The notes beneath the pieces are model-generated. The model did not search any database. It was not told the origin of the DNA and saw only the letters and a program-made list of their open reading frames with translations. Source: Notospermus geniculatus (Eukaryota > Nemertea > Pilidiophora > Heteronemertea > Lineidae). From it: DNA of 64,000 bases. Positions within the stretch are counted from its first letter, which is position 1; each line of letters starts with the position of its first letter. Positions 55,525-64,000 of this stretch are shown here, in pieces. The stretch covers positions 39,067 through 103,066 of the forward strand of contig NMRB01000352.1 in NCBI GenBank assembly GCA_002633025.1. Reading direction: 5' to 3'. The translations under genes were made by a program, and so were the position numbers.

Positions 55525-55896
55525 GAACCGGAGGAACTAGTCCGTGACGTGGCGCTGACGAACAACTCAGTTAAAACTATGACGTCGAAAGTCAAGCCAA
55601 CGTTATTTGCCATTTAATTCTGAAACAACACCCTACTTCTAGCCCTAAAATACCTGAAGTAGCCCACTGAATTTCGAATTTTACACGTTCATCATCACGT
55701 ATAGGACTGACTCATATGTATCAGAATGTTTTCAAACGAAAATTCAAGCGGGAACATGTTGAATTTCATCGATAAAATTGACTATTTTAGCGTAAATAAC
55801 AGACCGAAGAGCACATAACGTCGCGGACGATGCGCGACGTCAGTAACGTTTTCAACGTCGCAACGCATGCGCTTCGGTGTTAAAACTGAGTTGTTC
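55525..55896. mobile_element. Dispersed element, copy 2 (homologue of 17706-18095)
   Basis: GAACAACTCAGTTAAAAC (55560) is inverted as GTTAAAACTGAGTTGTTC (ending 55896). The interior matches the copy beside the plus-strand TRIM gene in reverse. Similarity to copy 1 continues outside the left inverted repeat (GTCCGTGACGTGGCGCTGAC), so the true element end may lie near 55525. Confidence 0.72.
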
Positions 55897-56216
55897 CCCA
55901 GCACCTCATTTGGGCACTCCGTTTCCCCATTAGTCTCGCGCAACCAGCCCCTCGGTCATACTCCGAGGTCGTTAGACCGAGGGTCTGGCACGGAACGCAA
56001 TTCTCATTGATCGACCTCATTTCGATGTTTTGAAATGAGGTCAGCCTCGCTGATTGGCTAGTTTCAAAATTTGGTGACGTAGGCTGCAGGGGAGTAATGG
56101 CGGTGCCCAGAGAACTTGAAGCGTGAAAATTAGTGAGGTATCTGTGGAAGGGACATTAATTAAAGAAGGGATCCATGTTAAAAGTCTTAATGACGTGCAT
56201 CTCAAACTTTTTTTGT
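55897..56216. other. Intergenic, nothing recognised
   Basis: A short inverted CCTCGGTCATACTCCGAGG near 55952 is the only structure seen. Confidence 0.4.
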
Positions 56217-57990
56217 AGAAAATAATTAAAATAATTAACTCATATCACACAAGCTTGTTACATGTAGCATTTTACATGACATAGGCCCATGTGAAATTCT
56301 GTGGTGAAATAATCACTATTCCTCATCTTTCTGGGCCTCTGAAATCTGGCATTGTCTCCCTAATTAGTAAAGAGCAATGCAATTGTTTTTGTACCATCAT
56401 AATTGTTAATCATTCAGTACAATGCACCATTTTTGCAAGTTTCAAGCAAATCGAAACAGTACTTTAGGAGTGATGCCGAACTTGTAACAACCCTTTATTT
56501 CTGTCCAACCCTTTTATGAAATGCAAATTACATCCCTCGTGTACAGGCACCCTCATTTCGTGAGAGGGTGCATTGGCTTCATGCACAATGCACCCTCTCA
56601 CTGATACATGTACTTTCATCTGCATCGACGCAACCATTGTGCCCCTGGCAGAGCACCTAGCACTGCAGCTTCTGTCGAATCTACTCATATTCAACCTCAC
56701 GTCATCGCCACTCCAAACTGTTCCCATATCTTTGGGTTTGAGATGTACTGAATGTACCATTATGCCATGCTTGCAATACAAGCAGAAATACTTTAGACCA
56801 GGAACATTCCAACCCAAGGTGATTCATGTGAAGTGTGCATTTTCTGCTCTGAATGCACAGTTCCACTTGGGTCATTTTGGGTGACATCACTGGTTCCCGC
56901 AGGCCTGTGGTCCGTTTGACATTGGTTAAATGGCTTTGTAAAAGTTTGCTCAACTTGCAGAGGTATAAGGGCATGTAAACCAAAAATCTAAAATACCATT
57001 TTTGTAAAAAATAATTAAAGTAATTAACAGATATCTCACAAACTTGTTAGCATTTTACGTGACACAGACCCATGCGAAATCCTGCGGTGAAATAATGACT
57101 ATTCCTCGTCGTTCTAGGCCTCTGACATGTCTGAAATCTGGCATTGTCTCCCTTATTAGTACAGAGCAATGTAGTTATCAGTCAGTACAAAGCATCATCT
57201 TTGCAAGTTTCAAGCAAGTCGAAACACTAGTTTCAGAGGTGTGCCGATAGTCCACAGGCTTATGTAACTTTGTGGCCATTTTTTGAACAGTCTGGGAAAT
57301 AGCGATTTTCTTGTGGCAAATTTAACGTAGATTCAGAAAAACATTGTTGCCATTTTTTTAATCTGCGCTTTTTGGCCGCCATCTTGGATTTCAAGATGGC
57401 CGCCATTCTCCACCTTTATCTGATAATAACTCAAAAACTATTGTACATATGAAGACAGTTTTGATAGCTATACCCAGGTTTTCGGGGTCGAGGAATCTGA
57501 TGGTAACGGTTAAAAATTCGAAAATTTAGTACAGAGCAATGTAGTTATCAGTCAGTACAAAGCATCATCTTTGCAAGTTTCAAGCAAGTCGAAACACTAG
57601 TTTCAGAGGTGTGCCGAACTTGTACGTGTACATGTAACAACCCTTTATTTCTGCCTAGCCCGTTTCATTGAATTACATGTATAATGGACAGTTGTTGAGA
57701 AATGAAGATTTGATCGGTGAAATAATGACTATTCCTCGTCTTTCTAGGCCTCTGAAATCTGGCATTGTCTCCCTTGTTAGTACAGAGCAATGTAGTTATT
57801 TTTTTTGTAATTATAGTTGTTAATCAGTCAGTACAAAGCATCATATTTGCAAGTTTCAAGCAAGTCGAAACACTAGTTTCAGAGAGTTGTGCCGAACTTG
57901 TACGTGTACATGTAACAACCCTTTATTTCTGCCTAGCCCGTTTCATTGAATTACATGTAAAATGGACAGTTGTTGAAAAATCAAGATTTG
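56217..57990 (+). repeat. Four direct copies of a ~300-bp repeat
   Basis: Copies lie at about 56217-56530, 57004-57247, 57522-57714 and 57714-57990. Shared words include GTGAAATAATGACTATTCCT, AATCTGGCATTGTCTCCCT, GTTTCAAGCAAGTCGAAACA and AACAACCCTTTATTTCTG. Copies 2 to 4 are closer to each other than to copy 1. Different parts are missing from each, so expansion was followed by deletion. Nothing codes. Confidence 0.82.
57373..57406. repeat. Inverted pair of YY1-like sites
   Basis: GGCCGCCATCTTGGATTTCA continues into AGATGGCCGCCAT, forming a hairpin of two facing GCCGCCATCTTG cores between copies 2 and 3 of the 300-bp repeat. Confidence 0.65.
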
Positions 57991-58744
57991 AAGTTCGGCG
58001 CGTTTTTCTTTTGGGGGGGGGCACCCGATATATCCGATATGTAGATGTCTTGAGTAAAGCTATTGCGGAATTATACACATGTATGTAGAGAATAAAAACT
58101 GATGCAAATGTAATTGAACTCTTCACATTTTCTATGAGTTGTCTCAATTTTCTGCGTGGTGTTCTGCATGTTCTGTATCTGTGTGTCCATGTCGTTTACC
58201 GAATTTGACAACTGCCACCACTTTGCATGCTATTTTGACGGAAAATGTCGCAACGGTTTCTTTAAACAAACCAATACGTCGACCCCCCCCCCCCCACGTG
58301 CTAAAGATGAAGGCAGTTGTCAGACTCGGGTAATTTCTCATAGGCAATGGATGATTATTGCCGATGGAAAACTTGAGGATAAAGACCACACACTGTTGGA
58401 CTCGTATCGGATGATACGGAATGGAAGATTCAAAACCCATGGTCTCGGTGAGGAAACTGCGCTACTTACCCTCCCCATTATAGGTTGTGACGTCATGAGT
58501 GCGCACTAGCCCCTACCTTCAACGTTTGTTTTGGATCATTTGCTTACGTGACGGCGAGGAAGTAGGTTGTTTCCTCAGGATGCTCTCACCAGGATGGACT
58601 CCTCAACGGTTACGTGGGGTTGAACTCGTCGTCTTTGTTGTTCCCTCTAACCCTAACGTGCGAGGGAAACGGCACTTGGAACCCTATCTGTTGGGGTTTA
58701 CAGAAAATAAGGGGGGGGGGGGATAATCTATTTCTGAGATCTGC
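57991..58744. other. Intergenic with G/C homopolymers
   Basis: G9 at about 58012, C11 at about 58283 and G10 at about 58713 are the only clear structure. A 117-aa frame at 58156-58509 shows no recognised domain. Confidence 0.4.
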
Positions 58745-58840
58745 GTAATGGCGACTCTCAAGAATGAAATGGTACTCATCACCGAGTACCCCACCGTTAC
58801 ATTTATCGCAGGTGCGCCGGGTGTCCAGGGAGGTTAGCAT
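58745..58840 (-). pseudogene. LINE ORF2 C-terminal fragment
   Basis: The minus frame reads RRTCDKCNGGVLGDEYHFIL followed by HYADLRNR. This C-x2-C...DEYHF...Y-x-LR motif is typical of the end of LINE ORF2 beyond the reverse transcriptase. About 30 residues survive before a G-run interrupts. Confidence 0.6.
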
Positions 58841-58918
58841 GCATTCCTACCTCAATTGGCAACTTACATCGAAATTTACACAAACTGACGCATTTTGTTA
58901 TAGACAGGAATGTTAAAT

Positions 58919-59130
58919 ACACTGTAAAAAATTGAATAGTCCCCACGGGTAAATTTTACCAATGCCATCGGCAATTTCGATTTTACCACAGAAAAGGGTA
59001 ATATTTGCTCAAAAGCGCCGGACAATAGCAAATAATATTACCTATCCGTGGGAATTCTCAGGCGCCTTCCTTATTATTGGAGGTAATGTTACGTGGAACT
59101 GTGGGTAAAACTGGGGACAAGCTTACTACC
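58919..59130. repeat. Possible MITE with ACACTGTAAAAAATTG end
   Basis: ACACTGTAAAAAATTG begins a stretch with mirrored GGTAATATT/AATATTACC and CCCCACGGGTAAA/GTGGGTAAA words. The right end is not clear. Confidence 0.35.
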
Positions 59131-59459
59131 TATATTCCTGTAGGTAAATACGCTCCATCGTGCATGACTGAAGGAATGTCATCGTGGTATCATTGCAAAG
59201 CATATTGACCCTGCTTTATGGGGAACCCTTTTTTATAGTGATACACCTCTTGGGTTGGTCATATTAACCCCTTTTTCACAACATTATTTTTTTTTCTGGG
59301 ACAGCCTGTAGCGCAATTTTTATGAACCAAGTCAGAGAGCGCACGAACTAGAAAATTCAAGCACGAAGACTGACCATAAAATGGATGAAAAATTTGAACC
59401 AGAACGGCGGCCACAACCAAGTACAGAATTAAGCGTGCTGGTTTGTCCTTGGAGTTCAT
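59131..59459. other. Presumed 3' flank of the GPCR gene
   Basis: No gene is seen, and no AATAAA was found on the minus strand within this stretch. Confidence 0.4.
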
Positions 59460-60482
59460 CTATTTCATTCGTATTAGCGTCGTAAAGCCTTGACGAAACG
59501 TTCTGTTGGAGATAGCATATGCTACGAAATTAACTGATGAATCGACAACGACGAGTAACAACCCAACTTTTCTGCCGTAATTAAAAAATAGATCATCATC
59601 TGAGAATGAGACGCCTGCCATTTGAGCCAACTTATCGAGAGATGCTGGCGTCTCACAAGCAGTGAATACAACAGCCAATGAAATGACCAAAACTGTTGCT
59701 TGAAACTGGTCGCTGTCAGCCTGATTTTGTTTGGTCTGGGCTCCCGATTCGGCCTGAAGGACGGTCCTCTTTGCCAATGCTCGCCTCAATGCAATGATTA
59801 GAGCTGTGTTCAGAATATAAATCAGGATCAGTGGGCCTACGGCAACACCAACGACGTAGGTGAGGTGGAGGTAGGTCTCGAACCAGTCGTTAATTCGGAG
59901 CATTGTTTCCAGGCGACCAGTGCAGCGATTATTTCTTAGTTCAAGGCCCAAAGACCAGTACTGAGGCATATAACAAACGGCAGAAACGCCTACAATAAAT
60001 ACGACAACTCTCCCTAGCTTCCTTTTGGTTAAGTGAGCTCTGGCCCACAGAGGGAAGGCAATGCATAACAACCTCTCGAATGTTGTGAGCACAATCAGCC
60101 AATTTCTTACCTGGAGAGTAATGAAATAAATTGGCAGTGTTGCGTAAAATATCTCGGGTCCTATATCGTAATCCCACGTCGTTGAGACAACTAATGGACG
60201 AGTAACGTAAACGAGCAAATGTCGGATGGAGAAATAAACAAGACATGTGGTAAGAAAGCAGAGGTCATTTCCGGCAATTATTCGCAGGAGGAAAACCGCA
60301 GTAGAAGCGCTGCGCAGTGCGCGCATGCGCAGAACGATAAGGTTAAGTATATTTAATGCAATTCCGATGAGAATGACTGGCGTGATCCCGCATACATATA
60401 AATAAAAGACGTCGGCATAGACTTTCTTGTACGGGCATGAATTCTCATTGATAGAAGCTGCGGTAATTTCTTGTAGCTTCAT
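59460..60482 (-). CDS. Class A (rhodopsin-type) GPCR, orphan, peptide-receptor-like
   Basis: A single exon encodes 340 aa. Seven hydrophobic segments fall near residues 27-51, 62-86, 112-138, 158-176, 205-232, 261-284 and 305-328. Class A landmarks are N45, D73 in GNDLCF, an E-R-L in place of D-R-Y (136-138), T-A-C-E-T-P (274-279) in place of C-W-x-P, and N-F-V-A-Y (318-322) in place of N-P-x-x-Y. The usual cysteine at the top of TM3 is Phe112, although an ECL2 cysteine (187) is present. Such receptors signal through G proteins at the plasma membrane; the ligand is unknown and an FMRFamide-type peptide is only a guess. Intronless coding is common in this class. The ATG context (GAGAAAATGA) is acceptable. 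Confidence 0.88.
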   Translation of the reverse strand: MKLQEITAASINENSCPYKKVYADVFYLYVCGITPVILIGIALNILNLIVLRMRALRSASTAVFLLRIIAGNDLCFLTTCLVYFSIRHLLVYVTRPLVVSTTWDYDIGPEIFYATLPIYFITLQVRNWLIVLTTFERLLCIAFPLWARAHLTKRKLGRVVVFIVGVSAVCYMPQYWSLGLELRNNRCTGRLETMLRINDWFETYLHLTYVVGVAVGPLILIYILNTALIIALRRALAKRTVLQAESGAQTKQNQADSDQFQATVLVISLAVVFTACETPASLDKLAQMAGVSFSDDDLFFNYGRKVGLLLVVVDSSVNFVAYAISNRTFRQGFTTLIRMK

Positions 60483-60522
60483 TTTCTCTGGGCTAGTATA
60501 GGATAACGTTTTTCAGAAACTT

Positions 60523-60550
60523 ACATGTACATGTACATGTACATGTACAA
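60523..60550. repeat. ACATGT microsatellite
   Basis: ACATGTACATGTACATGTAC, about four and a half units, 40 bp upstream of the GPCR start on its 5' side. Confidence 0.9.
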
Positions 60551-61044
60551 AGCCAGAGTCCTGACTTCAATCACTGCACACTATTGCACATTCCGTGCAT
60601 TTTCGATGTTGCATATCGAGTCTGCAATATGTGGGGCTCGTCGTCTCTGTGACAGCCAGCTGTATGTCACTTCAAAACATTTACCAGGACATTTGAAATG
60701 CAACGAAAGCAAACGATTCAAAAGCATAAGATTCTTCAACGAAGAAAGAAAATGGAGCTTCATAGAGCAGGCGACAAGCCTTTTTTCCATCTCTGTGAGA
60801 TAATTGTAGTACATGGTGGTGTAACCTGTCCGTAGCGGCTACGGTGTCTTCCCATTTCGCCAAATCCACTTTGCCTAAAATTTATTTGACACCCCTGCGT
60901 TCTTTCAAAATGAATCGTTCCAACTATTAACCATTTTTGAAGCAGGCTCAGAAGTGTAACAAATTAAGCGAATGGTATTCATTCCGAAGAAGACTGATGT
61001 TATTTTCTAGGTAAATTCTTTGAAAGTGTGTTTGTGTTAGTGAT
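60551..61044. other. 5' flank of the GPCR gene, nothing recognised
   Basis: No conserved promoter element or repeat was identified. Confidence 0.4.
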
Positions 61045-61600
61045 GGCACAAATCAGCTCCTATAACCATTTAACACCTAGAGCAATTGAAACAAGTTCTA
61101 CCCTTAGGTTTTTATACCCTAGAAATCAAATGAGCTGATTATTTTTGATCTGAGAAGTATGGGTCATGGTGATATCGACGAAATTTGATATTTTGAGATT
61201 ACTTGCCACACTGTCAACTGATCAACATGAAACAAGTCTAAATTCATGCCTGCTTATCCAAGGACAGGACTGTGGTAACATTCTCAGCCTCATGTGTCCG
61301 GGTGATTGAGATGAGATTCTGATATTTTCAAACTTGATAATTTGCAATATCTCTGCCCGTGGTTGAGGTAGAGACATGATATCACCCACACTTAGGTTAC
61401 TGAGCATGCCCATTTCGATTATGCAATGACCTTGATGATCAGGTCAAGGTCAAACTTGATAATTTCAAATGTTTCTGTCTGTGGTAGCAGTGGAGGTTTG
61501 ATAAAACCCACATTTAAGTTATTTATGATGGCAATTTCGATTATGTAAAAACCCTGATGATCATAGGTCAAGGTCAAGGTCAGAGGTCAAGGTCAAACTT
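61045..61600 (-). repeat. Composite dispersed repeat, copy 2 (inverted relative to 44267-44830)
   Basis: Parts appear in reversed order and orientation: AAACAAGTTCTACCCTTAGG and GGGTCATGGTGATATCGA, then two ~130-bp units with GATATCACCCACACTTAGG, TCGATTATGCAATGACCTTG and TCAAGGTCAAACTTGATAAT. The end carries AGGTCAAGGTCAAGGTCAGA followed by GGTCAAGGTCAAAC. Confidence 0.75.
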
Positions 61601-61699
61601 CCCAAAGAACTGATAAACAATGAAACTCACTGAACAGAAAGTGGATAGTATAACTTATAGTACAGTAGAGACCCCTATTATCGAGCGGTTGAAGTATAT

Positions 61700-61965
61700 T
61701 CTGGATAGCCCCATTGCAAACGCCCCGCAAACACCTCAAACGAAGGCTCAGAACATGATAGACCCCACGAGGCCAGGAGGCCGCCACCTTATTTGTCTTC
61801 GAGCTGTCAAGGTGTCAACATCCTCTGGTGAGCTCCTGTTGAACACTTTTTTTTGAAAGAAACAAGTTTGACCCAGCAGGGAATCGAACCCGCGCCTTGT
61901 TATCTCTGTTCCGCCGTGTTCCCCATTCGGCCAACGAACGTGTTGGAACACTTCGCATGTTTTCA
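61700..61965 (-). mobile_element. tRNA-derived SINE, copy 1
   Basis: On the minus strand the head has TTGGCCGAATGG (A box, near 61930) and GCGGGTTCGATTCCCTGC (B box within a T-arm, 61877-61894). The body ends in a core containing GGGGTCTATCATGTTCTGAG and CCTTCGTTTGAGGTGTTTGC, shared with copy 2. It lies head-to-head with copy 2, 75 bp apart. Confidence 0.75.
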
Positions 61966-62037
61966 CTCATTCGTATTATTATTACGTACATGTAAGTCGA
62001 AGGCCTACGTACATGACAAACACAAATCATGTCTCTG

Positions 62038-62265
62038 TCAGCTGGCTCGTTGGCCGAATGGATAGAGCGGTGGATTACAAATCAGACGGTCGACGGTTCG
62101 AATCCCGTCTAAATGACTGCATTTGTTTTTCTTTGTCGTAGTGTACGAGGTATCCGGAGATGTTGACAGCTCTGTTGCCTGAAGGCAAATAAGGTGGCGC
62201 CCTCCTGGTCTCGTGGGGTCTATCATGTTCTGAGCCTTCGTTTGAGGTGTTTGCAGGGCGTTTGT
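62038..62265 (+). mobile_element. tRNA-derived SINE, copy 2
   Basis: The head has CGTTGGCCGAATGGATAGAG (A box) and GACGGTTCGAATCCCGTC (B box in a perfect 5-bp T stem). The acceptor and anticodon stems do not pair properly, so it is not a tRNA gene. The core GGGGTCTATCATGTTCTGAG to GCAGGGCGTTTG matches copy 1. It needs LINE machinery in trans. Confidence 0.78.
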
Positions 62266-62317
62266 AATTCTCTTGCTCGTCGCATGGGGGCTTTTCGTTC
62301 GTTCACGTCAGCTTTAA

Positions 62318-62697
62318 AGCAAATCGCTCGCGGGGTTTGTTGACAGTTTGTGGACAGTTGGTCAATATCAAGCGCCGTTTTGAGAAAAAGGCGAAAGAAG
62401 AATTTTTGTTCAATGGGAAATGCATTAGACAGCCTAACTTCGGAGGCGTACTCTGCAAAACCTGCCGCTTCGAAATCAATGTGAATAGTACAAAATGTAC
62501 ATTTTGACCGAGTGAATTTGAAAATGCCATTAATCCATTTTAACAATTTTTTAATGGAACCTCGTCCCCAGGACTGCACGTTCGCATATTTGCACAGGTT
62601 TTGCACATGACTGGCGCACGGCGTTGCATGGAGGGTAGATTCACTCGCTATGAGAGAGCCGCTCAAGAATCAAAACGAACCCCGCGAGCGATTTGCT
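62318..62697. mobile_element. TTAA-flanked MITE, 380 bp
   Basis: AGCAAATCGCTCGCGGGGTT at 62318 is inverted as AACCCCGCGAGCGATTTGCT ending 62697. Both ends abut TTAA (62314-62317 and 62698-62701). TTAA duplication is the mark of piggyBac and Kolobok superfamilies; an AG start rather than CC favours Kolobok-like (inference). The 147-aa minus-strand frame across it has no domain. Confidence 0.88.
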
Positions 62698-62814
62698 TTA
62701 ATGATTTACTGGTTGCGTATTTATATGAATAAAAATGATTTCCTGTCAGTGCATTACAGAATAAAATACAATGACGATATCTTTTAATTTCAATTTTCGT
62801 TTGTTCTTCTGATA

Positions 62815-62929
62815 TGCCTTGGGTTACACTCCTCTTGCGATGTTTGCTCCCTTATATCTGCATTGACATAAGAGCAGATATAGTCAAGGGAACAAACACT
62901 GTTAGAGTTATGTAACCTTGGGTGTGGCA
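62815..62929. repeat. Palindromic element, ~115 bp
   Basis: ATGCCTTGGGTTACACTC and TGTTTGCTCCCTTATATCTG are mirrored by GCAGATATAGTCAAGGGAAC, AAACACTGTTAGAGTTATGT and AACCTTGGGTGTGGCAT, with small indels. Confidence 0.7.
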
Positions 62930-63073
62930 TATTACACCCGTCCCTTTTGAAGGTGGAGACACCAGCCCCATCCTTTCCAAATCCTGAGTGAAACAGTTTG
63001 ATAACAAGGGCCTTATTCTAACCCTAACCCTCTATTTTGAAGTACTTTGCATTGGATCAGTCCATTAGATGCA

Positions 63074-63180
63074 AATCGGGAATTTTGCGAATTGGGAATT
63101 TGGCGAAATAGGAATTTTGCGAAATGGAACTTTTTGGCGAATTGGGAATTTTGCGAAATGAAATTTGGCGAAATGGGAAT
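63074..63180 (+). repeat. GGGAATTTTGCGAAAT tandem repeat
   Basis: About six imperfect units of 16-18 bp (GAATTTTGCGAATTGG, GAATTTGGCGAAATAG, GAATTTTGCGAAATGG). Confidence 0.8.
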
Positions 63181-64000
63181 GAACCGAAACAAACATGTTT
63201 CTGCCTGCCTTTCAAGGTCCCGAGTCGAAGACCGGCAAATCCTTGCTGATCATGAATGCCCCACATGCACGTAGCTAGCTAAGAAAGAATTGGATAAATT
63301 AATTGATTCTGCTTGAGGTGGTGCAAGAAGTCTTCATGCTGTCACGGCGTCGATGCAGTTCGGTTTCGCATTCAAGGAAATTTAGTACTTCATGTAGGCC
63401 CCTATATCCGACGCCATTAATTTACCGTCACAATCAAACATGTCTTCAAATATGGGCCAAAATATTGGGGCATATACCCAACATACACGGTGCAAATGAG
63501 AATTTCAGTGGTTCCACAGCATAGCCAAGAGAAACATGCCCATTCGAGACTAAAACAGACTGCTTTGCCATAATGATGATGAGGAGGAAACGATAACAAC
63601 CAATTTTTACAGATTATAATAAGTTCAGTACAACAATTCATGTAGTTGGTAACTCGAGAGTGTAATAGCGTTCGATTTATTTTTGCATGATCACCACCAG
63701 TCCGTCACGGTAGACAACAAACCAACAGCGATCATATACCGGTACTTTGTTTGTATGGTCTAGAGCCGTGTTTTACAGAAGTTCATAGCAAAGAAATACA
63801 AAGTAGGCCTAATATGACACATAGCCTGGCATATCGCAATAAATCCGAGAATTTGACATATTAATGAACAGAAAATATCGTATAAGTTAGGAAAAACTGG
63901 TAAAAAAGAAGTGGCCGCCATTCTTTACGGGGGGGGGGGTACATATCCTCAAAAATATCAGGCATTCAGGGAATACAGGGGCGTAGCTAGCTTTTATGGG
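63181..64000. other. Intergenic; transposon-like end at the window edge
   Basis: No gene is seen. G11 at about 63931 and ACAGGGGCGTAGCTAGC at 63977 resemble the G-tract plus CAGGGGCG-type transposon end near 7498. Confidence 0.4.

Noticed and set aside
58156-58509. 117-aa frame with proline run
   Set aside because: The proline run comes from a C11 homopolymer, and no domain was recognised on either side.
62041-62115. Functional tRNA gene
   Set aside because: A and B boxes and the T arm are good, but acceptor and anticodon stems do not pair, and the downstream body matches a second SINE copy.

Overview
The window is metazoan nuclear DNA, most likely from a marine invertebrate; I cannot name the phylum. 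The evidence is intron-split RING/B-box (TRIM-type) genes, a class A GPCR, a BEL/Pao LTR retrotransposon, LINE and tRNA-derived SINE remnants, many short palindromic (MITE-like) elements, ACATGT microsatellites and scattered GTAGGCCTA motifs. There are no operons, ribosome-binding sites or CRISPR arrays. Four N runs (8161-9078, 21980-22000, 34401-34419, 47057-47200) and six single Ns (820, 3572, 10193, 17706, 44535, 52537) interrupt the assembly.

Genes. Four host protein genes are supported. A TRIM-like gene (4254-6350, +) has a single coding exon, 698 aa, with RING, two B-boxes, a coiled coil and an unassigned C-terminus. A head-to-head pair of TRIM paralogues follows: one on the minus strand (14181 to 11931, two coding exons, 538 aa) and one on the plus strand (16016 to 17747, two coding exons, 422 aa as read). 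In both, a phase-0 intron splits the RING finger at the same place, and both appear to have 5' untranslated exons facing each other across about 0.4 kb, which suggests a shared bidirectional promoter. The minus-strand protein ends in five very regular repeats of C-x5-C-x-C-x2-C with a period of 26-27 residues. I do not recognise this domain; it is the best candidate for something undescribed. The plus-strand paralogue stops after the first such unit, at a single N followed by a dispersed repeat. A 340-aa GPCR lies at 60482 to 59460 (-).

Mobile DNA. A young BEL/Pao element (46334-49046, -) has LTRs differing at only two positions, a 5-bp target duplication, a primer-binding site and an open gag reading frame, but no pol. 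Two decayed pieces of a protein-primed family B DNA polymerase (Polinton/adintovirus type) lie at 42.15-42.83 and 43.44-44.08 kb. LINE debris lies at 40.8-41.6 and 58.7 kb. A head-to-head SINE pair lies at 61.7-62.27 kb. Several palindromic elements have clear ends. One (2389-2854) can be proved as an insertion, because an uninterrupted copy of its target lies at 51.84-52.30 kb. Another (62318-62697) is bounded by TTAA.

Other structure. At 27551-28020 there is a 14-unit array in which most units carry a YY1-like core. At 22381-22550 there is a three-unit array pairing an inverted CCAAT box with a TGACGT motif. About seven copies of a family ending in GAGGAACCCGC lie between 9 and 33 kb. An inverted pair of copies of a repeat bearing AGGTCA half-sites lies at 44.3-44.8 and 61.05-61.6 kb. 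The stretch 35.77-40.79 kb shows neither genes nor obvious repeats.
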